Origin: DATCZB01 sp035513215 | GTDB taxonomy: Bacteria; Pseudomonadota; Gammaproteobacteria; Steroidobacterales; Rariloculaceae | NCBI GenBank assembly: GCA_035513215.1 | Contig: DATKCK010000059.1 | Location: 1 to 42,567, forward strand | Length of the DNA stretch: 42,567 bases | Direction: 5' to 3' | Shown: positions 23,613-32,353 of the stretch, piece after piece | Position numbering within the stretch: the first letter of the stretch is position 1 | Layout: the number at the start of each line of letters is the position of its first letter | Program-made: the position numbers and the translations under genes | The notes under the pieces: generated by a model | Databases searched by the model: none | Told to the model about the DNA's origin: nothing | The model's input: the letters and a program-made list of their open reading frames with translations, nothing else

Positions 23613-26600
23613 TCAGAAGCTGACGCGCAAGCCGACATAGTAACGACGACCCAGAACGTCATACAGAGAAGGCATCGTTACGTCGGTGTTCGTATCGCCG
23701 CCGGCCGGATTGGAAGCAGTGAGTTCCGGATCCGTGTCGAACAGGTTGTCGATACCGAACCTCAGGTCGTAATTGTCGGCAATGGCGAAGCCGCCCCGGA
23801 AGTTGAAGATGTTGTAGGAATCCGGGCCCAGGACGCTCGTATTCGGGCTTTGCGCCGCCCCGGCGGACTCCGCGCTGCCAAGGTGCCGCCACGACAGGCC
23901 GAGCCTGACGTCGCCCCAGATGTAGTCGAGGCGCGTCAGGTGCTGGAACTCGAACATCCCGCCCTGATCCAGCGTTCCCGTGGCATCGATGACCGTGCCA
24001 CCGGGAGCCGTCTGATACTCGAAGGAATCGAGAAAACTGAGATTCGAGTTCAACGACAAGGTGCCCGGCCCGACATCCCTGAGGTAGTTGACGGTCACGT
24101 CGAGCCCGTTGGTGGTCAGCGTGCCGAGGTTGAAGAACGGCGTATCCACTTCTTCACGGTCGCCGGTGAACGGGTTACGGCGAATCATCTGACACCACGA
24201 ATTGTTGATGTCGTAGGTCGGATTCGAGACGCCGTTGAAGTTCATGCAGTTGTCGTAAACCGTCGAGACCAGGAGCGGGAAGATCGCCTCGGTCACCTCG
24301 ATGTCGTAGTAGTCGACGGTCAGCGTCAGCCCGTCCGCGCCGAACGGGCTTTCGACGACGGCGCCAATCGTATAGGTTGTCCCCTCCTCGGGGTTGACGT
24401 TCGGGTTGCCCTGGCGGAGCGCGATTTCCAGCGGGAAGAACGGGGGGTTCTGCCGGTGAAAGCCCTCGGGCCCATCGACGCCGGTGATGGAATAGGTCTG
24501 CGTGTCGAAACCGGAAGTATCGTTGCCGATGATGTCGCGACACAGATCGATGACCTGCTGGCGGTCCGGGTTCAGGGGGAGCTGGGACGACCTGCCCGGG
24601 ATAAAGGTCCCCACGTTACCCCAGGGAGAGAGCGTGGTCACCGAGCAGGGATCCTGCTGCGGATGCCCAACGACTTCCTGCGTCGGGGCGGTGAAGAGCT
24701 CCGCAATATTCGGCGCGCGGTTGGCCTGCTGCATTCCTCCGCGCAAGGTCAGCGCGTCGGTAGCCCGCCAGGTGAACAGGGCCTTGTTGGTATCCTGGCC
24801 GCCGGCCGTGCTGAAGTCCGAGTAGCGGTATCCGAGCTCGAAGTCGAGATTCTCCAGTACCGGGACCAGCAACTCGCCGTAAAACTCGGTGACGTCGATC
24901 GCGCCGCCCGTGGCGTTGTTGGCAAAGATGCCGATCGGGTTGTCGCGAAGCTGCGGTATCGGGTTACCCGGCGTGAACTGGTACGAGTTCTCGCGATAGT
25001 GCGTGCCCACGGCAAACTGCAGCTGCCCGGCCGGCATCTCGAGCCAGCTACCCTGGAGGTTGAATTCGAAAATATCCTGGGTCAGGTGATTGCGGTTGAT
25101 CATCCCCGTGTCGATGCTGTCGAGGCAATCCTGGCTGACGTCGAATTTCTCGAAGACGGGCAGGCCCGACGTGCAGGTCAGAAGGTAACCGCGGCCCGTG
25201 CCGACGCCGTTCACGGTCCCGGGCGTGTAGTTCGTCACCTGGCCGAAGTTCGGCGCATAGACGAGCTCCTGGTAACGCTGCAGCGACGGCAGTCGGTTGT
25301 GGACGGCTTCGATATAGGTGTCACCGCGCGACGCATAGGCTTCCCAGGTCCAGTCGTCGCGCAGATTGCCCTCGAGGCCGACCATGAACTGCCAGACGTC
25401 GTTGTGGTTGGTGGCCAGGATCGGGCCGTTGTAGTCGAGAACGTGGAACAGCGGCCACGGCGCGTCGGGGTCGTCGCGCGAGTCGAGCAGGTCCTCGAGG
25501 TCGGGAGGCAGCGGGCGCCCGTCCCGCGGCACGCCCGGCGCCTGCCATACGGTGATGGCGGGCGGGACGCCGCCTCTTTGCCCAACCTCGATGGTGCTGT
25601 AGTTCACCTGGGTGAAGACCGAGATGCTCGGAGCGATCTCGTAAGTGCCGCGGGCGAAGACGGAATTGCGCTCCATCGGCGATGACAGGAGCGAGTAGGG
25701 TGCAGCAATGCGCTGGTCGAGGTTGCCGTTGTCGAGGACCTGTATCATCGTGTAATCGCCGCAGCCGTCGAGGCAGCCCAGGGGGCCGTTGTAGCCGAGG
25801 CCGCCGCCCTGAACGACGAACGGTGTGCCGTCCTCATTGAAATAGATGTCCGTGCTGCGACCGAGCGTGCCCGGGCCCTGGGGAAACAGCGCATTGATGG
25901 CCGCCGCCGATGCCGGATTCGGATTGGCATTGCCGGCGAAGGCCGCTGGTGCGATGAAGCCGCCGCCGGCGTTGCCCGGATCGAACCAGCCGTTCAGGTA
26001 GAAGTCTCTCTCGCGCTGGAGAACGGGGGCGCGGCTCGTGCGCTCGATGCCGATCATGATGTTGCCGCGGCCGTCGGCGGAGTTCATGCCCATCAGCGCG
26101 CTGAAGCGGTTTTCGTTGCCGCCGCCGTGGTCGGTGGTCCCGGCTTGAAGGTCGAGATCCAGTCCTTCGAAGTTGTCCTTGAGTATAAAATTGACGACGC
26201 CCGCCATGGCATCGGGCCCGTACACGGCGGAAGCGCCGCCGGTAATGATCTCCACGTTCGCGATAGCGGCCGCGGGAATCGTATTGATGTCGACGACGAG
26301 CGTGGCGTTCGCCGGCTGGGCACGCTTACCATCGACGAGAACCAGGTTGCGGTTGTTGCCGAGGCCTCTGAGATTGAGCGTGGCGGCGCCGGGCGTATTG
26401 GTCGCGCTGTTCTGAATGCTCGAGGTGAACTGCGTATCGTCGGGAACGAACTGCGGCAGTTGATTCAGCACGGACTCGACGGCCGTCGTCGCCGAATTGT
26501 CGAAACTTTCGGTACCGACGGTGATGATCGGACTTGCCGCCGTCAGGTCTCGCCTGACGATGCGGGAACCGGTCACGACGACGGTTTCCTCCACAGTTTG

Positions 26601-26708
26601 CTGCTGCTGGGCCTGTGCTTTGCCGCCAACGGTCGCTGTCATTATCGGAAGTGCGGTCGATATCGCGATCGCGAGCTGCTTCTTGCGCAGGTAAATGTTG
26701 CGCCTCAT
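23613..26708 (-). CDS. TonB-dependent receptor
   Basis: A 1031-residue outer membrane receptor. A signal peptide (about 1-33, ending GKAQA) is followed by a TonB box-like VEETVVVTGSRI. The plug domain (about 50-180) has PQFVPDD, LNLRGLGNNRNLVLVDGKR and the conserved IEIITGGASAVYGPDAMAGVVNFILK. The rest is a 22-strand barrel ending with YDVLGRRYYVGLRVSF, whose terminal Phe is the usual assembly signal. The long GxGxNRxLVLVDGxR-type plug and the large barrel are typical of receptors for carbohydrates, peptides or other organic substrates in marine gammaproteobacteria. The ligand cannot be told. A purine-rich AGGGGGAT precedes the start. Confidence 0.95.
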   Translation of the reverse strand: MRRNIYLRKKQLAIAISTALPIMTATVGGKAQAQQQQTVEETVVVTGSRIVRRDLTAASPIITVGTESFDNSATTAVESVLNQLPQFVPDDTQFTSSIQNSATNTPGAATLNLRGLGNNRNLVLVDGKRAQPANATLVVDINTIPAAAIANVEIITGGASAVYGPDAMAGVVNFILKDNFEGLDLDLQAGTTDHGGGNENRFSALMGMNSADGRGNIMIGIERTSRAPVLQRERDFYLNGWFDPGNAGGGFIAPAAFAGNANPNPASAAAINALFPQGPGTLGRSTDIYFNEDGTPFVVQGGGLGYNGPLGCLDGCGDYTMIQVLDNGNLDQRIAAPYSLLSSPMERNSVFARGTYEIAPSISVFTQVNYSTIEVGQRGGVPPAITVWQAPGVPRDGRPLPPDLEDLLDSRDDPDAPWPLFHVLDYNGPILATNHNDVWQFMVGLEGNLRDDWTWEAYASRGDTYIEAVHNRLPSLQRYQELVYAPNFGQVTNYTPGTVNGVGTGRGYLLTCTSGLPVFEKFDVSQDCLDSIDTGMINRNHLTQDIFEFNLQGSWLEMPAGQLQFAVGTHYRENSYQFTPGNPIPQLRDNPIGIFANNATGGAIDVTEFYGELLVPVLENLDFELGYRYSDFSTAGGQDTNKALFTWRATDALTLRGGMQQANRAPNIAELFTAPTQEVVGHPQQDPCSVTTLSPWGNVGTFIPGRSSQLPLNPDRQQVIDLCRDIIGNDTSGFDTQTYSITGVDGPEGFHRQNPPFFPLEIALRQGNPNVNPEEGTTYTIGAVVESPFGADGLTLTVDYYDIEVTEAIFPLLVSTVYDNCMNFNGVSNPTYDINNSWCQMIRRNPFTGDREEVDTPFFNLGTLTTNGLDVTVNYLRDVGPGTLSLNSNLSFLDSFEYQTAPGGTVIDATGTLDQGGMFEFQHLTRLDYIWGDVRLGLSWRHLGSAESAGAAQSPNTSVLGPDSYNIFNFRGGFAIADNYDLRFGIDNLFDTDPELTASNPAGGDTNTDVTMPSLYDVLGRRYYVGLRVSF

Positions 26709-26769
26709 GACGATCCCCCTGGTTGTGATCCCTTATCGTTGCTGGGCACCATCGAAGCGTGCCACTCTT

Positions 26770-26814
26770 TAGCTATCCAAAGACAACAATAGCTATCTTA
26801 ATACTAATCAGCAA
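26770..26814 (-). promoter_or_regulatory. receptor promoter with TAGCTAT direct repeats
   Basis: On the minus strand TTGCTG (26814-26809) and TATTGT (26791-26786) are 17 bases apart and could be -35 and -10. TAGCTAT occurs at 26770-26776 and again at 26790-26796 on the plus strand, 20 bases apart, so both copies face the same side of the helix. The second overlaps the -10, the first lies just downstream: a layout fitting a repressor. The regulator is unknown. Confidence 0.4.
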
Positions 26815-26970
26815 CACGTGGGAAAAGACTTGGCCTGATGCTTCGACCGGCAGTCCGCGCGATAGGATTCGGGTGCATGTCTCTGATTCAGCGAATACCG
26901 ATCGCCCGAGGCGTCTGGCGGACCCTCGCCGGATCTGACAGAGTAAGGCGCGGAAACGGAGGATTGTGGC

Positions 26971-28050
26971 GTGTCAACCACGCACACTGCGGCGCAATTG
27001 CTGGCGCTTGCGGAGCAATGCGATGCGCGAGGCGAGCACGACGAGGCGATCAACGCCCTGGCGCGGGCAACCCGGGCCGGGGACGTCGAAGCCACGACGA
27101 GGCTCGGCAAGCGGCTCGTCGTCGGCAAGGATGCGCCGTTCCTGCCCGTCGAAGGCACGCGCTTTCTGATCGAAGCGTTCGACAAGGGCGGTGCCGAGGC
27201 CGGGTCCCGTCTTGCCGTGCTGGCGGCGGCCGGCGTCTATCTGCAACCGGGCCTGGCGCAGGCATTTACGCTCCTCGTGACTTCGGCGCTGCGCGGCTGG
27301 ACACCCGCGCGGGAGCAGTTACGCGCACTGACGCCGGACCGGGAGCTCGCGAATGCCGCGAATCACGGCGCGACGCCGGAAGATTACTGGCAGCGACTGG
27401 CCGGCACGATCGACACCGGTTTCTGGAATTCGGCGCCGGACGGCGTCGTCCTGAGTGCTTCGCCGCTGATTCGTTCATTCGAGGACTTCGTTCCGGAAAC
27501 CGTATGCCGCTGGATCATTGACCGTTCGACCGGCCGCCTGAGCCGCGCGCTCGTATACGATCCGATAGAGAGGGAGGATCGCGAGAACGTCACGCGGACC
27601 AATTCCTGGGCGCAGTTCGACCTGATGGGCAGCGAGCTCGTTCATCTGCTGGTGCAGCTTCGCATGCAGGCCGCGTGCGGCGTGCCGCTGCACAACATGG
27701 AAGCGAATGCGATTCTGCACTACGCGGTCGGCGAAGAGAGCAGCAATCATTTCGATTTCGTCGACCCGAGGACGCCGAACTACGCGCAGGAAGTGGCGCA
27801 GAATGGTCAGCGCATTCTGACGTTTCTCGTCTACCTGAACGACGACTACGACGGCGGCGAAACCGAGTTCCCGGAGCTCGGCATCGCGCACAAGGGTCGG
27901 GTCGGTGAGGGGCTTTACTTCGTCAACACGCTCGACAACGATGAGCCGGACTTGAGAGCCGTGCACGCGGGGCGCCCGCCGACGCGCGGGGAGAAGTGGG
28001 TCGTTTCGCAGTTCGTTCGTGGTCGCCGCGTGCTCGGCGCGGCGAACTGA
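26971..28050 (+). CDS. 2OG-Fe(II) oxygenase, prolyl 4-hydroxylase type, with Sel1/TPR-like N-terminus
   Basis: The start is GTG 26971 after CGGAGGA. The 359-residue protein has a helical N-terminal half (about 5-125) of Sel1/TPR-like pairs such as ARGEHDEAINALARATRAGDVEATTRLG. The oxygenase domain (about 165-352) carries the iron ligands H260-x-D262 (SSNHFDFV) and H332. Lys342, in GEKW, should bind 2-oxoglutarate, and YLNDDYDGGETEFPELG is the family's hallmark. It should hydroxylate a peptide or small molecule in the cytoplasm; the substrate is unknown. It is divergent from the TonB-dependent receptor, which hints at a link but does not prove it. Confidence 0.88.
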   Translation: MSTTHTAAQLLALAEQCDARGEHDEAINALARATRAGDVEATTRLGKRLVVGKDAPFLPVEGTRFLIEAFDKGGAEAGSRLAVLAAAGVYLQPGLAQAFTLLVTSALRGWTPAREQLRALTPDRELANAANHGATPEDYWQRLAGTIDTGFWNSAPDGVVLSASPLIRSFEDFVPETVCRWIIDRSTGRLSRALVYDPIEREDRENVTRTNSWAQFDLMGSELVHLLVQLRMQAACGVPLHNMEANAILHYAVGEESSNHFDFVDPRTPNYAQEVAQNGQRILTFLVYLNDDYDGGETEFPELGIAHKGRVGEGLYFVNTLDNDEPDLRAVHAGRPPTRGEKWVVSQFVRGRRVLGAAN

Positions 28051-28166
28051 ACCGGACCTTCCGTTCACATTAGTGCTGCAATTGACCTGATTCTCAGGCT
28101 GCCGCGGCCCGACGCATTCACTAGCATCCCTTGGTCGTGGAATCTAGCGATCAAGGAGTCTGGATC

Positions 28167-28451
28167 ATGCGTTCATTGACCAAGGGATTGTTGCTGAGTG
28201 CGCTTTTGTCGGTATCCCCGGCGCTGCTGATGGCGGGGCCGGTCAACATCAACACGGCCGATGCCGAGATGCTCGCGGCGGAGCTCGACGGCGTCGGTCC
28301 GGCGCTCGCCGAGGCGATCGTCCGCGACCGCGAGGAAAACGGCCGCTACGAAACGCCCGACGCGATCATGCGGGTGCGAGGCATCGGCCCGCGCGTGCTC
28401 GAGAACAACCGGGAGAACATCCTCGTCGAGGACGAATCGAGCGACGAGTAG
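28167..28451 (+). CDS. ComEA-like helix-hairpin-helix protein, exported
   Basis: ATG 28167 gives 94 residues: a signal peptide (MRSLTKGLLLSALLSVSPALLMA) and then a complete ComEA-type double HhH, VNINTADAEMLAAELDGVGPALAEAIVRDREENGRY and MRVRGIGPRVLENNRENI. An AAGGAGT sequence lies upstream. Such small periplasmic proteins bind double-stranded DNA without sequence preference and assist DNA uptake in competent species. No other competence gene is near. Confidence 0.9.
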   Translation: MRSLTKGLLLSALLSVSPALLMAGPVNINTADAEMLAAELDGVGPALAEAIVRDREENGRYETPDAIMRVRGIGPRVLENNRENILVEDESSDE

Positions 28452-28458
28452 CGAGTTA

Positions 28459-28499
28459 GGGGTCAGAGCCCTGGGGCTCTGACCCCGGGCTCTGACCCC
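28459..28499. repeat. three copies of a 13-bp motif, two arms forming a hairpin (REP-like)
   Basis: GGGGTCAGAGCCC is followed, two bases on, by its complement GGGCTCTGACCCC and then by a second copy of that complement. The first two can form a 13-bp stem, and a short T-run (GTTTTCC) comes after the third. GGGGTCAGA-type palindromes are familiar from REP/RAYT and IS200-type elements in proteobacteria. It may double as a terminator between the ComEA-like gene and galU. Confidence 0.65.
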
Positions 28500-28544
28500 G
28501 TTTTCCAGTATCATGCGCCCGATCCCGAGGATGGAGAGGGCCAG

Positions 28545-29417
28545 ATGGCGTCGATCAATACGGTGGTGTTTCCCGTGGCCGGCCGGGGCACGCGGTTCCT
28601 GCCCGCGACCAAGGCCTCACCGAAGGAGATGCTGCCGATTGTCGACAAGCCGCTGATCCAGTACGCCGTCGAGGAAGCGCTGGCCGCCGGTGCGACGAAG
28701 CTCGTGTTCGTCACCGGCTCGTCGAAGCGGGCCATCGAGGATCATTTCGACGTCGATTTCGAGCTCGAGACCACGCTCGAGCAGACCGGCAAGCACGCGC
28801 TGCTCAAGCTCGTCCGGGACATCGTTCCCGCCGGCGTGACCTGCATCTACATACGGCAGGGCATTCCGCTCGGGCTCGGGCATGCGGTTCTGTGTGCCGC
28901 GCCAGCTGTCGGCGACGAGCCGTTCTTCGTGCATCTCGCCGACGATCTCATTCACAGCGAGGTGCCGTGTCTGGAGCAGATGCGTCAGCACTTCGATCGC
29001 TACGGCTCGAGCGTGCTCGGCGTCGAGACCGTGCCGAAGGATCAGACCGGGAGCTACGGCATCGTCGCCGTCGACGAGCAAAGCGACGGGCGGCTCGAAG
29101 TCACGCGGATCGTCGAAAAACCGAGCCCCGAGGAGGCGCCGTCGAATCTCGCCGTCGTCGGGCGTTACATCCTGACACCGCGGATCTTCGACGAGCTCAG
29201 GGCCACGGGCCGCGGCGCCGGCGGCGAGATTCAGCTCACGGACGGTATTGCGGCGCTGCTCGAGAAGGAATCGGTCTCGGTGCTGCCTTTCGCCGGCACG
29301 CGTTATGACTGCGGCAGCAAGATCGGCTATCTGAGGGCAACGATCGAATATGCGCTCAGGCATCCCGAGCTCGGCGAGAACTTTCGCGCCTATCTCGAAG
29401 GCGTCTGGGAACGCTGA
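28545..29417 (+). CDS. galU: UTP-glucose-1-phosphate uridylyltransferase
   Basis: A 290-residue GalU that makes UDP-glucose for envelope glycans. Motifs include VVFPVAGRGTRFLPATKASPKEMLPIVDKPLIQYAVEEA and FVTGSSKRAIEDHFD. RQGIPLGLGHAVLCA, FFVHLADDLI and IQLTDGIAALL follow. GGAG lies ahead of the ATG. The next gene starts 18 bases after its stop, but the two functions are not obviously related. Confidence 0.96.
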   Translation: MASINTVVFPVAGRGTRFLPATKASPKEMLPIVDKPLIQYAVEEALAAGATKLVFVTGSSKRAIEDHFDVDFELETTLEQTGKHALLKLVRDIVPAGVTCIYIRQGIPLGLGHAVLCAAPAVGDEPFFVHLADDLIHSEVPCLEQMRQHFDRYGSSVLGVETVPKDQTGSYGIVAVDEQSDGRLEVTRIVEKPSPEEAPSNLAVVGRYILTPRIFDELRATGRGAGGEIQLTDGIAALLEKESVSVLPFAGTRYDCGSKIGYLRATIEYALRHPELGENFRAYLEGVWER

Positions 29418-29435
29418 CGGAATGAGGAGATCGGC

Positions 29436-30149
29436 GTGAAGACGGTCGTCGTGCGCAACATCGAGCGGGTCGAGCCCCGACTCATCGACGCGCTCGCAGG
29501 CTGCGGTGTCGCGACGGTGCACGAGGCTCAGGGCCGGATCGGATTGCTCGAGCCTTATATAAGGCCGATCTACCCGGGGTCTCGGATTGCCGGCAGCGCC
29601 GTCACGGCCCTCGTCCATCCCGGAGACAACTGGATGATGCACGTCGTCGCCGAGCAGATTCGGCCCGGCGACATCGTCGTCGTCGCCGTCAGCGCCCCGA
29701 ACACGGACGGCATGTTCGGCGATCTGCTCGCGACCTCGTTCCAGGCCCGCGGCGCGCGCGGTCTCGTCATCGATGCCGGTGTCCGCGACGTAACGGACCT
29801 TCAGGCGATGGGCTTCCCCGTCTGGAGCAAGGCGATCTCGGCCAAGGGCACGGTCAAGGAAACGGTCGGCGCCGTCAACGTGCCGGTCGTCGTTGCGGGT
29901 CAGCTCGTGACGCCGGGCGACGTGATCGTCGCCGACGACGACGGCGTCGTGGTCGTCGAGCGCGCCGCCGTGCCGGCCGCGGCCGAAGGCGCGCGCAAGC
30001 GGATCGAGAACGAGGAGGCCAAGCGCCGGCGCCTCGCGGCTGGCGAGCTCGGTCTCGATATCTACAACATGCGCGAGCGGCTCGAGAAGGAGGGCCTCGT
30101 CTACATAGACTCCGTCGACGAAATCGACGATCTCGACGAGCTCGATTGA
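29436..30149 (+). CDS. RraA-like / 4-carboxy-4-hydroxy-2-oxoadipate aldolase (LigK/GalC type)
   Basis: The start is GTG 29436 after GAGGAG. The 237-residue protein has the RraA/HMG-aldolase fold: CGVATVHEAQGRIGLLEPYIRPIYPGSRIAGSAVT, PGDNWMMHVVAEQIRPGDI, FGDLLATS and the catalytic VIDAGVRDV. The length and the C-terminal helix (LAAGELGLDIYNMRERLEKEGL) match LigK/GalC/ProA aldolases rather than the 160-residue RNase E regulator RraA. Those enzymes split 4-carboxy-4-hydroxy-2-oxoadipate to pyruvate and oxaloacetate at the end of the protocatechuate 4,5-cleavage and gallate pathways. The following genes fit a role in aromatic breakdown. Confidence 0.82.
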   Translation: MKTVVVRNIERVEPRLIDALAGCGVATVHEAQGRIGLLEPYIRPIYPGSRIAGSAVTALVHPGDNWMMHVVAEQIRPGDIVVVAVSAPNTDGMFGDLLATSFQARGARGLVIDAGVRDVTDLQAMGFPVWSKAISAKGTVKETVGAVNVPVVVAGQLVTPGDVIVADDDGVVVVERAAVPAAAEGARKRIENEEAKRRRLAAGELGLDIYNMRERLEKEGLVYIDSVDEIDDLDELD

Positions 30150-30205
30150 GGGGGTCTGCGACGGCGGCGCCTTCGCCGTGGCAGACGCTCCAGGTGGGGG
30201 AAACG

Positions 30206-32317
30206 ATGCAGCGCAACATGGGTTATCTGGCCGGCGGCAGCGTGCTGCTGCTCTCGTGGGCCGGCGCCTTCGCGCAGCCGGCCCGGATCGAGCCGGCGCC
30301 GGCGTTCTCGGCCGGGCAGCTCGTCGCGCCGCCGACGGACGGCTGGATCACGAACGGCGGCAATGTCCTCAATCAGCGCTACTCGCCGCTGACGCAGGTC
30401 AACAGCGACAACGTCGACGAGCTCAGAGCGCTCTGGCGGACGGGCATGGGCACAGGCGCCGCGCAGAACAACTCGGGTCAGGCGCAGATCCTCGCCTACG
30501 ACGGCGTGCTCTATGTCATCAACGGCGTCAACGCCGTCTTCGCCCTCACGGTCGAGACCGGCGAGATCCTCTGGACCTACCACGGCAATCCCGATCCCGG
30601 CGCCGGCAGCTTCATCAGCCGCTCGAGCCGCGGCGTCGCGCTCGGCGACGGCAAGGTGTTCGCCGGGCTGCTCGACGCGCGCCTCGTCGCGATCGATCAG
30701 ACGACCGGCGACGTCGTCTGGGACGTTCAGGCCGTGCCGTGGCAGGACGGCTTCTCGATCACGAGCGCGCCGCTTTACTACGACGGCATGGTCATCACCG
30801 GATTCTCGGGCGGCGAGACGGCGAGCCGCGGCAAGGTACGCGCCTTCGATGCCGAGGACGGCTCGCTGCTATGGACGTTCAACACGATCCCGGGGCCGGG
30901 CGAGCTCGGTCACGACACCTGGCCCGCCGATTCCGACGCCTGGCAGTTCGGCGGCGGTCCGGTCTGGCAAACGCCGGCCGTCGATCCCGATCTCGGCCTG
31001 ATCTATTTCTCGACCGGGAATCCCGGGCCGGATCTGAACGGCAGCGTCCGGCCCGGTGACAATCTCTTTACCAATTCGCTGGTCGCGATCGACGCCGCGA
31101 CCGGCGAGTACCGCTGGCACTTCCAGCAGGTGCATCATGATCTTTGGGATTACGATTCACCGAATCCCGTGATCCTGTTCGACGCCGAGGTCGGCGGCGA
31201 GGAGCGGCGCGGCCTCGCCCAGGTCGGCAAGACCGGCTGGGCCTACATTCTCGACCGCGAGACGGGCGAGCCTCTGATCGGCATCGAGGAGCGGCCCGTG
31301 CCGCAGGAGCCGCGCCAGGCGACGGCGGCGACGCAACCGTTTCCGATCGGCGACGCGATCGTGCCCCAGTCGATCGAGATTCCGCCCGAAGGCGGAAGCG
31401 TCACCGACGACGGTCAGCCGATCGAGGGCGGGCGAATCTTCACGCCGTTCTGGGATGTGCCCGTCACGCTCAAGCCCGGGACGATGGGCGGCGCGAACTG
31501 GCCGCCGAGCTCGTTCGATCCCGAGACCAACCTGCTCTATGTCTGTGCGAGCGATCGCGCCAATCACTTCGTCGTCGAGGAAATGCTGGCGCCGCCGGTC
31601 CCGAACCAGGTCTACATGGGCGGGCGCTTCACGCAGACTGAGGCCGAAGACCGCGGCATCTTCGCGGCGCTCGACGTCACGACGAATCGATTGGTCTGGC
31701 GCCAGCAGTGGCGCGAGATCTGCTACTCCGGGTCGGTCGTCACGGCGGGCGGATTGCTCTTCGTCGGCCGCGCCGACGGGCGCGTGACGGCGCTCGACAA
31801 GCGCAACGGCCGGCCGCTCTGGGAGTTTCAGACCGACGCCGGCATCAATACGACGGTCACGACCTTCGAGCACGAAGGCCGGCAGATGGTCGTCGTGCAT
31901 GCCGGCGGCGGCGTCTTCCAGGGCTCGACACGCGGCGACGGCATCTGGATGTTCTCGCTCGACGGCACGATGAATTCGCTACCGGCGATCAGCGCCGCAC
32001 CCGGCGGGGTGGGCGGCGCGGGCGGGCGCGGCGGCTTCGGGCGCGGTGGCCCCGGTGCCGCGCCGGCCGTGGCACGCGATCCCGATCCCGCGCGGGGCCG
32101 CGAGATCTACCTCGAGGCTTGCGTCGCCTGTCACGGGGCCGAGGGCGACGGCGGTCGCGGCGGCGGCCCGACGCTGATCGCGGGCCTCGATGCGGCGACG
32201 CTGCGGGCGATCGCGGCGTCCGGCCGCAACACGATGCCGGGATTCGCCGGCGTCTATTCGGCGGCCGAGCTCGACGACGTCGTGCACTTCATTGTTGAGG
32301 AACTGGGATCGGACTAG
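30206..32317 (+). CDS. PQQ-dependent dehydrogenase with C-terminal cytochrome c domain
   Basis: ATG 30206 (after GGTGGGGG) gives 703 residues; an in-frame start at 30146 would put 20 polar residues before the signal peptide (MQRNMGYLAGGSVLLLSWAGAFA). The eight-bladed propeller shows repeated tryptophan-docking segments (LYVINGVNAVFALTVETGEILW, LTALDKRNGRPLWEF-like) and the HHDLWDYDSPNPVILFD motif with the catalytic Asp. After a Gly-rich linker a cytochrome c domain carries C639-V-A-C642-H643, with a likely Met677 ligand. The vicinal Cys-Cys pair usual in PQQ alcohol dehydrogenases is missing. It should oxidise an alcohol or aldehyde in the periplasm. Confidence 0.87.
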   Translation: MQRNMGYLAGGSVLLLSWAGAFAQPARIEPAPAFSAGQLVAPPTDGWITNGGNVLNQRYSPLTQVNSDNVDELRALWRTGMGTGAAQNNSGQAQILAYDGVLYVINGVNAVFALTVETGEILWTYHGNPDPGAGSFISRSSRGVALGDGKVFAGLLDARLVAIDQTTGDVVWDVQAVPWQDGFSITSAPLYYDGMVITGFSGGETASRGKVRAFDAEDGSLLWTFNTIPGPGELGHDTWPADSDAWQFGGGPVWQTPAVDPDLGLIYFSTGNPGPDLNGSVRPGDNLFTNSLVAIDAATGEYRWHFQQVHHDLWDYDSPNPVILFDAEVGGEERRGLAQVGKTGWAYILDRETGEPLIGIEERPVPQEPRQATAATQPFPIGDAIVPQSIEIPPEGGSVTDDGQPIEGGRIFTPFWDVPVTLKPGTMGGANWPPSSFDPETNLLYVCASDRANHFVVEEMLAPPVPNQVYMGGRFTQTEAEDRGIFAALDVTTNRLVWRQQWREICYSGSVVTAGGLLFVGRADGRVTALDKRNGRPLWEFQTDAGINTTVTTFEHEGRQMVVVHAGGGVFQGSTRGDGIWMFSLDGTMNSLPAISAAPGGVGGAGGRGGFGRGGPGAAPAVARDPDPARGREIYLEACVACHGAEGDGGRGGGPTLIAGLDAATLRAIAASGRNTMPGFAGVYSAAELDDVVHFIVEELGSD

Positions 32318-32353
32318 AATCGACGGACAGCCGCACTCAGCGGGGGGAAGGCC

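Noticed and set aside
23463..25685. A 740-residue open frame on the plus strand, antisense to the TonB-dependent receptor
   Set aside because: It mirrors the receptor's GC-ending codons, is rich in Arg, Val, Glu and Asp without any motif, and the receptor reads as a complete protein on the other strand.
28459..28499. Repeat considered as the start of a CRISPR array
   Set aside because: Only three 13-bp copies in mixed orientation with no spacers of regular size and no cas genes.
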